Made by a program: the position numbers and the translations under genes. The notes under the pieces were generated by a model. That model did not search any database, had not been told where the DNA came from, and worked only from the letters and a program-made list of their open reading frames with translations. Below, piece after piece: positions 51,364 through 58,254 of a stretch of DNA of 64,000 bases; position 1 is the stretch's first letter, and every line of letters begins with the position of its first letter. The stretch spans positions 806,001-870,000 of the forward strand of contig OY970389.1 of assembly GCA_963720235.1 (NCBI GenBank). Direction: 5' to 3'. This stretch comes from JACMLC01 sp963720235. Lineage in GTDB: Bacteria > Acidobacteriota > Blastocatellia > Pyrinomonadales > Pyrinomonadaceae.

Positions 51364-53091
51364 ATGCCTGATTTAATCGTCAAATATCCAGACCGTTCAC
51401 CGGACACTTATCCTTTGGGCCGCTTGCGCATCACGATTGGCCGCTCGGCGCGCAATGATTTATGTATCCCAGACCCGTTTGCTTCGCGCGTGCATGCGGA
51501 AGTGCGGCGCGAGGGCGACGGTTATGTCTTGCAGGATTTAGGCTCTGCCAACGGGACGCTCTTTAACGGCGCGCCCGCGGGCGGCAGCATTCCGCTCGCG
51601 CCGGGCGACCGCATTCAAATCGGAGAAACGGAAATCATCTTCGACGACGGCTCGTTTAATTCGACGCGCGGCGCAAAGATGATAACGGATGCGACCGCCT
51701 CGCCTGAGCCGGAAGCGACCATCGCGCTGCACTCGGCAGACCGCACGACCTCCGGCCTTTTGGAAGCCATCGAAGGCGCGCGCACGGAGCCTGACTTCAA
51801 TGTCCCGCAGGGAGAACAGAAACAGAGCGACCTGCTCGCGCTGATTAGCAAAGTGGGAGTCACGCTGCTTGCTTCCGCAACGCTTGACGAAACTTTAAAT
51901 CAAATCGCCCTGCTAGTCTTTGAAGCAGTCCCGGCTGACCGTTGCCTGATTATGATGAGGGACGAAGGAGGCGAAGAATTAAAGGTTGCTGCCGCGCGAC
52001 TGCGCGACCGCGAAGGCGAAGTCGGAGAGATACGCATCAGTCGTCATGTGCTCGAAGAAGTTGTGGGCCAGGGCAAGGCCGTGCTCACTTCCGACGCGCA
52101 ACACGACCCGCGCTTTGCCAGCAGCACGATGACCATACAGGGCATACGCTCCGTACTCGCAGTCCCTCTGGGCGTTGGCGAAAATGTCTTCGGCATCGTC
52201 TATGCAGACAGCCCTATTGCCGAAGGCAGATTTACCGAAGACCATTTAAAAGTCTTGACGACGCTGGCCTCCGTCGCATCCATCCGCGTCGAGAACACGC
52301 GCCTGCTGGAACAGCAGATGGAGCGCGAGCGGCTTGAGCATGAACTGCAACTGGCGATGGAGATACAGCAGCGTTTTCAACCAACTGCGCCGCCCATCGT
52401 GCAGGGTTACGAATTGCAGGGCATCAGCTTTTCCTGCTACGAGATTGGCGGTGACTATTACGATTTCATAGAGCGTGCGGATGGACGCCTAGTGGTCGCG
52501 CTTGGAGATGTGTCGGGCAAGGGAACTGCCGCCGCGCTCTTGATGTCATCGTTGCATGCAGCCGTGCATGCACAGGCGGCTTCGCATTCCACGCTCGTCG
52601 AAACCATCACTGCCGTCAATAAATATCTGGCGGAAAATATTCCGTCGAATCGTTTCGTGACTCTTTTTTACGCGGAGCTTGACCCAAAATCCGGCTCGCT
52701 CTCCTTCGTCAACGCCGGACACAATCCGCCGCTCATCGTGCATGAATCAGGCACGGTCGAGCACTTAGCTGCGGGCGGCCTGCCGCTCGGCATCATCCCG
52801 CACGCGGAATACCGCGAAGGCCGCACACAACTTCAACACGGCGATGTGCTGGTGATTTATTCGGACGGCGTTTCAGAGGCAGTCAGCCCTAGCGGGGAAG
52901 AGTTTGGCCCGGAACGTCTTTATGATGTTGTGGCCCAGAATCTGAAAGCCTCAGCCTCAGGCATACGCGACCGCATCGAATCCGCGCTCACGAAATTCGC
53001 GCAAGGCACGCCCGCCAACGACGACATCACGCTTGTCATCGTCAAGCGACAGGCAAAGGGCATGAGCGTTTCTGCCGTCGGGATAAAATAG
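51364..53091 (+). CDS. FHA-GAF-PP2C (SpoIIE/RsbU-like) phosphatase
   Basis: This 575-residue cytoplasmic Ser/Thr phosphatase has an N-terminal FHA domain (about 15-95, GRSARNDLCIPDPFASRVHAEV, LGSANGTLFNG), a linker, a GAF domain (about 160-320, EAVPADRCLIMMRDEGGEELKV) and a C-terminal PP2C/SpoIIE domain (about 340-560) with EIGGDYYDFIERADGRLVVAL, GDVSGKGTAAALLM, HNPPLIV and NDDITLVIVKR, giving the Asp residues expected to bind two Mn/Mg ions. Phosphatase, kinase and FHA readers lie together, which suggests a reversible phospho-signalling module. There is no ribosome-binding site of note before 51364. Confidence 0.93.
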   Translation: MPDLIVKYPDRSPDTYPLGRLRITIGRSARNDLCIPDPFASRVHAEVRREGDGYVLQDLGSANGTLFNGAPAGGSIPLAPGDRIQIGETEIIFDDGSFNSTRGAKMITDATASPEPEATIALHSADRTTSGLLEAIEGARTEPDFNVPQGEQKQSDLLALISKVGVTLLASATLDETLNQIALLVFEAVPADRCLIMMRDEGGEELKVAAARLRDREGEVGEIRISRHVLEEVVGQGKAVLTSDAQHDPRFASSTMTIQGIRSVLAVPLGVGENVFGIVYADSPIAEGRFTEDHLKVLTTLASVASIRVENTRLLEQQMERERLEHELQLAMEIQQRFQPTAPPIVQGYELQGISFSCYEIGGDYYDFIERADGRLVVALGDVSGKGTAAALLMSSLHAAVHAQAASHSTLVETITAVNKYLAENIPSNRFVTLFYAELDPKSGSLSFVNAGHNPPLIVHESGTVEHLAAGGLPLGIIPHAEYREGRTQLQHGDVLVIYSDGVSEAVSPSGEEFGPERLYDVVAQNLKASASGIRDRIESALTKFAQGTPANDDITLVIVKRQAKGMSVSAVGIK

Positions 53092-53110
53092 ATAAGCTCG
53101 ATATAGTATT

Positions 53111-53293
53111 AGCTCCGTAGGAGCGATGTAACAGTAGCCCACGACGCCAGTCGTGGGAAGACAATTCGATTCCAAGACCGAGCCCCGTAGGGGCGACATA
53201 GATTATGCCGCCCCTACGGGGCTCGATTGTGATGTCTCTCTGTTGTCCCGGCACTGACGTGCCGGGCTACTGCTATATCGCTCTTACGGAGCT
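53111..53293. repeat. Compound REP-like palindromic element
   Basis: Outer arms 53111-53140 and 53264-53293 match with about four differences (motif AGAGCGATATAnCAGTAGCCC on one strand). Inside are hairpins with loops GCCA (53138-53157), TGAC (53247-53266) and a perfect pair of 17-nt arms CGAGCCCCGTAGGGGCG (53179-53195 and 53209-53225), each of which is itself a small hairpin. It lies between the phosphatase gene and a convergent gene. Confidence 0.87.
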
Positions 53294-53331
53294 AAGAAAA
53301 TTATCAATCTCTAACCTCGAACTCACGTACT

Positions 53332-55350
53332 TTACTCAATCACATACGGAGCCGTGACGGGAATGTCGCCGCTCGTGCCTAAGACGAGCGAATGAGAATT
53401 ATTGAAGCCTCCGAAAAAGCCGCTCGCAGGACGCCAGACGTTGAGTCCCATAAACTCGTGATTAGACAGAGGCGCGGGCATGTCTGCTGCTGAACGTATC
53501 CCGAAGTAGTTGGCATCAGGGATACCAATCTGCGAATTGTCCCAGCTCCGCAGATAGTAGAGGCCGACGCCAGTGCGATAGACCGCGAGGTCTCCCTTAC
53601 CATCGCCGTCATAGTCGCCAGGCACAGGTCTGTCGCCAGCCTGCCCGAAATGCTTTGCAGTATAATCGCCATCCGAACTTCTGAGGACATACCAAAATCC
53701 ATTCGACGGGCGAAAGACAGCGACATCCGTTTTATCGTCGCTATCAAAATCGAACTGCACGGGCATGTCTCCATTCGTGCCGAAAGCATAAGAGGCCATT
53801 GTGCCTGTCGAACTCTTCAAGATGTACCAGCCACCGTCGGATGGACGGAAGACTGCGAAGTCTGTCTTGCCGTCTGCGTCAAAGTCGCCCGGCGCAGGCT
53901 TGTCTCCATCCGCTCCCCAGTGAATACCAAAGCCGCTGCCATCTGAACTGCGAAGCACGTACCAGCCGCCAGTCGGTTTGCGAAAGACCGCGATGTCGCT
54001 CTTGCCGTCGCCGTCATAGTCGCCAGGCACTGGCACATCGCCGAGACTGCCCAAGCCCCACTGCATAGTGCTGTAAGAGCCTGGAGCTACCTGGATAGCC
54101 CAGACGCCGCTCGACGGTCGCCAGACGGCAAAATCTCCGAGCCCGTCGCCTGTGTAATCAATGCGCTTGGTGTTGTTGTTCTGGTTACATGTTCTGTTCC
54201 AGATGCGGAAACCCATCTGCGGCTGCGCCCCGGAAGCCCAGCCCGGAACCACTATGTCTGCCATGTTATCGCCGTTAAAGTCTGCCGCGTCGCCTGAGTA
54301 AGTCCATCCGAGCGGGACGCTTGAAAGGAAATCATTCCGCGTGAAACCACCAAGCCCGTCGCCAAGCAGAAGCGAAGCGTTCACGTTTGGATTAGGAGTT
54401 TGGTACATGCTTGCCATCACATCCATCTTGCCATCACCGTTAAAGTCTGCGACCTCTATGTCGTTAATAGTCGGAAAGATTGGATAGTTAATTCTCGTAA
54501 ATCCGCCGCTTCCGTTATTCAGCAGAATCGAAACGCCACTGGATTGCGAGGTGGCGAGAATGTCATCCTTGCCATCGCCATTAAAATCTCTGGCCTGCTT
54601 AAGCTCTATATGCGTGTCCAGATTGATAGGCGTGCCGGGCGTGAATACGCCCGTGCCATCGTTGAGATAGATAGTCAGCCCGTGCGGCGGAGCGTTATTG
54701 ACTATCAGTGCGACATCTTTTTTTCCGTCACCGTTAAAGTCGCCCGCCACATAAGTCTGTAGGTTATTAGCTGGATAGTTGATTGGAGTCGTAAAATTAC
54801 TCGCGCCGTCGCCAAAGCGAATCTGAAAAACCAGTGACTGGTTTATCGCATAGTGATTCAGCATGTCGGACTTTCCGTCACCATTAAAGTCTATGAACTG
54901 CGGCTCCCCAAACCACGAGTGGCTGTAGTTACCGAGATAGCTGAATCCGCCCGACCCGTTGTTGACCCATGTCGAAAACCCTCCCACGCCGATTCCCAGA
55001 ATCAGGTCAGGTTTGCCATCGCCATTGATATCGCCGGAAAAGATTTTGAGAAGGCCCGATGGCGCCACATAAACAGTCTGCGAAGTGAAACCTCCAAGGC
55101 CATTGCCCAGAGAGACAATCATCCTGCCGCTATAGCTGAGGGACGCAATGTCTGCTTTGCCATCCCCATTGAAATCGCGCGCGATGATGTTGTCCGCAGC
55201 ACCGTTGAATTGTCCAAAAGCCAGTTTGAAGCCCGGCCTCGGACACTGTGCATAAATGTTCTGCGTCGCTCCGAATTGAGCCGCCACAAACATCAGCAAG
55301 AGTCCAGAGACAAAGGAAGCGATTGATTTTGATTTGTTGACGAGTGGCAT
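53332..55350 (-). CDS. Secreted VCBS/FG-GAP repeat protein (first of a tandem pair)
   Basis: This 672-residue protein has a signal peptide (IASFVSGLLLMFVAAQFGAT) and then a β-propeller of about twelve short repeats containing calcium-site motifs such as DFNGDGKADIA, DINGDGKPDLI, DFNGDNMADIV and DYDGDGKSDIAVFR. The C-terminal third uses longer repeats with WYVLRSSDGSGFGIHWGADGD-like text. No catalytic domain is visible. Such secreted repeat proteins may bind glycans or matrix; that is inference. The gene is the closest relative of its neighbour at 55500-57524. Confidence 0.88.
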   Translation of the reverse strand: MPLVNKSKSIASFVSGLLLMFVAAQFGATQNIYAQCPRPGFKLAFGQFNGAADNIIARDFNGDGKADIASLSYSGRMIVSLGNGLGGFTSQTVYVAPSGLLKIFSGDINGDGKPDLILGIGVGGFSTWVNNGSGGFSYLGNYSHSWFGEPQFIDFNGDGKSDMLNHYAINQSLVFQIRFGDGASNFTTPINYPANNLQTYVAGDFNGDGKKDVALIVNNAPPHGLTIYLNDGTGVFTPGTPINLDTHIELKQARDFNGDGKDDILATSQSSGVSILLNNGSGGFTRINYPIFPTINDIEVADFNGDGKMDVMASMYQTPNPNVNASLLLGDGLGGFTRNDFLSSVPLGWTYSGDAADFNGDNMADIVVPGWASGAQPQMGFRIWNRTCNQNNNTKRIDYTGDGLGDFAVWRPSSGVWAIQVAPGSYSTMQWGLGSLGDVPVPGDYDGDGKSDIAVFRKPTGGWYVLRSSDGSGFGIHWGADGDKPAPGDFDADGKTDFAVFRPSDGGWYILKSSTGTMASYAFGTNGDMPVQFDFDSDDKTDVAVFRPSNGFWYVLRSSDGDYTAKHFGQAGDRPVPGDYDGDGKGDLAVYRTGVGLYYLRSWDNSQIGIPDANYFGIRSAADMPAPLSNHEFMGLNVWRPASGFFGGFNNSHSLVLGTSGDIPVTAPYVIE

Positions 55351-55499
55351 TGAAGTCTCCTGATAAGTTTGCTTTGCGCAAACTAATATAAGTCATAACT
55401 GCCAATTAAAAAGTATCGTGCGGATTCGCAAAATTTTGAATACGCCGGATACTTTTTTAAGCACATTCGTTTACCTGAAGCTCAACTTGAAAGAGCTTC
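55351..55499. other. Intergenic segment between the VCBS paralogues
   Basis: Contains a GAAGCTC/GAGCTTC inverted pair at 55477-55499 at the 3' end of the upstream paralogue. It is not followed by a T-run on the minus strand, so it is not a clear intrinsic terminator. An AGGAGA ribosome-binding site precedes the downstream paralogue. Confidence 0.4.
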
Positions 55500-57524
55500 T
55501 TATTCAATAAAGTATGGAGCGGTCACAGGAATATCGCCGTTCGCTCCGGCGATTTCTTCGTTGAAGGAAGAGAGCACATAGAGCACAAAGCCGCCTGTGG
55601 CCGGACGCCAGAGTGCGGGAATCGTAACGTCAAGGAGTCCGTAGCCGTAGGGCGCGGGCAGGTCTTGCGGCGAAGGCGTGCCATGAAAGTGGTAAATCGA
55701 GAGTGTCTGCAAAGAGTTGTTCCAACTGCGCAGGATGTAGAAGCCTTCGCCTGAACGAAAGACAGCGATGTCCGTTTTGCCGTCGCCGTCATAATCTCCC
55801 GGCACAGGTTTATCCGAAGAGATGCCGAAGTTCATCCCGACAAAAGAGTTGTCCGAGCTTCTGAGAATGTACCAACTGCCTGACGAAGGACGATAGACAG
55901 CGACATCCGTCTTGTCATCATTGTCATAGTCTGCCTGCACAGGCTTGTCTCCATTCGTGCCAAAAGCATAAGAAGCCATCGTGCCGTCAGAACTCTTCAG
56001 GATATACCAGCCGCCGTCCGAAGGACGAAAGACCGCAAAGTCTGTCTTGCCGTCTGCGTCATAGTCGCCCGGCACAGGCTTGTCTCCATCCGCGCCCCAG
56101 TGAATGCCGAAGGAACTTTCATCGGAACTGCGAAGCACGTACCATCCGCCTGTGGGTTTGCGAAAGACTGCGATGTCGCTCTTGCCGTCGCCGTCATAGT
56201 CGCCGGGTACGGGAACGTCTCCAAGACTGCCCAAGCCCCACTGCACAGTTCTGGAAGTGTTGGAGGTTGTCTTGATAGTCCAGACGCCATTGCTTGGACG
56301 CCAGAGTGCAAAGCCGCCGCGCCCGTCGCCGTTGTAATCTATGCGTTTCGTGTTGCTGTTCAGGTTGCAGGTTGCTTGCCAGATGCGGAAACCCTTCTGC
56401 GGTTGCAGCCCGTAAGTCTGGCCCGGCACAACTATGTCCGCCATGTTATCGCCATTGAAATCCGCTACATCGCCAAAGGAAGACCAGCTGAGATTAACCC
56501 CTGACTTGTAATCGCGGCGCGTAAAACCGCCAAGCCCGTCGCCAAGCAGAAGCGAAGCGTTGATGGTCGGATCAGGAGTCTGGTAGTGGCTCGTCATGAC
56601 ATCGAGATTGCCGTCGCCATTAAAGTCGGCGGCGTGCACATCAGCGAGGGTTGGAAAGAGCGCGTAATCTGTCCTTGTGAATCCGCCGCTTCCGTTGTTC
56701 AGCAGAATCGAAACTTTAACTGGATTGAATTCCGACACGGCGAGGATGTCATCCTTGCCGTCGCCGTTAAAATCTCTGGCTTGATGAAGCTGTGCATGAG
56801 TGGCGAGATTGATGGGCGCGCCGGGCGTGAGCGCGCCCGTGCCATCGTTGAGATAGATAGTCAGCCCGTGCGGCGGAGCGTTATTGACCAGCACGGCAAG
56901 ATCTTTTTTTCCGTCACCGTTAAAGTCGCCGGGTACATAACTCTGCAAATTATTAATAGGATAGTTGACGGGAGCCGCAAAGTTGCCCGCGCCGTCGCCA
57001 AAGCGAAGTTGCAGCACGGGCATCCCGCTAATCGAATGGCGGTTCAGGAAGTCGCTCTTTCCATCATTGTTAAAATCTATGGCGTAAAAGGGTTCATAAA
57101 AGTTTGTAACGTAATTGGGTCTGGCGAGAAAGCTGAACGCGCCTGCGCCGTTATTGAGCCATATTGAATAGCCCCACAGGTTGGGGCCGCTTAGAATGAG
57201 GTCAATTTTGCCATCGCCATTGATGTCGCCGGAATAGAGTTTGAACCAGGGCAAATCCACCGGATAAACAGTCGGTGAAGAAAAACCGCCGAGGCCGTCG
57301 CCCAGAGAGACTTTCAGTCCGTTATCGTAGACGGATGCGATGTCCATCTTATTATCCGCATTGAAATCGCGCGCGATGATTGTGTACGCCGCATTGGAGA
57401 AGTTTCCAGAGGCGAGTTTGAGCCCCGGCCTCGAACACTGCGCAGAGATGGTCGAAGCCGTCAGGAACGCTGTCAGCAAGAGGAGAGATATAAAAAGCGT
57501 TTTTGATTTTTTACTACGGAGCAT
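55500..57524 (-). CDS. Secreted VCBS/FG-GAP repeat protein (second of a tandem pair)
   Basis: This 674-residue paralogue has a signal peptide (TLFISLLLLTAFLTASTISA) and the same layout of about twelve calcium-binding repeats. One of the repeats reads DYNGDGRGGFALWR, where the usual second Asp is replaced by Gly, which should weaken that calcium site. Large blocks are identical with the neighbour (for example SKSDIAVFRKPTGGWYVLRSS in pieces), and the N-terminal repeats differ more, suggesting duplication followed by partial homogenisation. Confidence 0.88.
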   Translation of the reverse strand: MLRSKKSKTLFISLLLLTAFLTASTISAQCSRPGLKLASGNFSNAAYTIIARDFNADNKMDIASVYDNGLKVSLGDGLGGFSSPTVYPVDLPWFKLYSGDINGDGKIDLILSGPNLWGYSIWLNNGAGAFSFLARPNYVTNFYEPFYAIDFNNDGKSDFLNRHSISGMPVLQLRFGDGAGNFAAPVNYPINNLQSYVPGDFNGDGKKDLAVLVNNAPPHGLTIYLNDGTGALTPGAPINLATHAQLHQARDFNGDGKDDILAVSEFNPVKVSILLNNGSGGFTRTDYALFPTLADVHAADFNGDGNLDVMTSHYQTPDPTINASLLLGDGLGGFTRRDYKSGVNLSWSSFGDVADFNGDNMADIVVPGQTYGLQPQKGFRIWQATCNLNSNTKRIDYNGDGRGGFALWRPSNGVWTIKTTSNTSRTVQWGLGSLGDVPVPGDYDGDGKSDIAVFRKPTGGWYVLRSSDESSFGIHWGADGDKPVPGDYDADGKTDFAVFRPSDGGWYILKSSDGTMASYAFGTNGDKPVQADYDNDDKTDVAVYRPSSGSWYILRSSDNSFVGMNFGISSDKPVPGDYDGDGKTDIAVFRSGEGFYILRSWNNSLQTLSIYHFHGTPSPQDLPAPYGYGLLDVTIPALWRPATGGFVLYVLSSFNEEIAGANGDIPVTAPYFIE

Positions 57525-57737
57525 ACGAGGTTGCCTTTGGGTCAGAAATACAGCTTTCGGTTTCGTCTCGGATTAAGATTGCGGGTTTGGATGCTGCCAG
57601 CGCGACCAATGGCTTAGTCTGCAAAGAATTGTAGGCTAAAGCCTAAGATACTACAAGCAGCCTCATAAATAGCAGATAACGGTTTCCGGCAGCGTATCAA
57701 TTTGAGAAATTCTCAATCCTCTCGCGCCTCAAAAAGC

Positions 57738-58196
57738 TCAGAAGCGTTTGAGGCTTTCCGTGATTCTTTCGATGCTTTTCTCGCCCATGCCGTCAACCAT
57801 CTCAAGGCCGCCGCCCGCGACGAATTTTTTGAGGTCGTCGAGCGAGGCAATCTTGAATTGCTGGTGCAGGGCCGCAGCCGTCTTGATGCCGATGCCGCTC
57901 ACGCGCATGAGGTCGAGGACGGATTCGGGCGTCTCTTCCTTGAGCTTTTCCCACGCCGCGAAAGTTCCTGTTTCCAGTAGCTCAAGAATTTTTGCGCTAA
58001 TGGCCTTGCCCACGCCGGGCAGAGTCTGCAAACCTTTGATGCCTTCTTCGGCTGCAATCTTTGAAAGCTCTGTGGGCCAGGTCTCTATGGTGTCTGCTGC
58101 GTTGCGGTAAGAGCGCGTGCGGAACCTGTCATCGCCGCGTATCTCCATCAGGTTAGCGAGCCTGTAGAATCTTCGGGCAATCTCTTCGTTGTCCAT
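57738..58196 (-). CDS. Stand-alone helix-hairpin-helix protein, PolX N-terminal-like
   Basis: This 152-residue protein resembles the 8-kDa plus HhH part of bacterial family X DNA polymerases: MDNEEIARRFYRLANLMEIRGDDRFRTRSYRNAA, then TLPGVGKAISAKILELLETG and VSGIGIKTAAALHQQFKI as two HhH motifs, and a third GMGEKSIERI. The polymerase palm and the PHP domain are missing; the frame stops cleanly after the third HhH. It could be a truncated PolX or a genuine DNA-binding protein. I chose ATG 58196, because upstream frames would overlap the kinase gene. Confidence 0.75.
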   Translation of the reverse strand: MDNEEIARRFYRLANLMEIRGDDRFRTRSYRNAADTIETWPTELSKIAAEEGIKGLQTLPGVGKAISAKILELLETGTFAAWEKLKEETPESVLDLMRVSGIGIKTAAALHQQFKIASLDDLKKFVAGGGLEMVDGMGEKSIERITESLKRF

Positions 58197-58254
58197 GCGC
58201 TTTGTCCCCTGTGCTCCGCGCAGCCGACCGAGCAGCTTGAAAACTTTTCCCACT

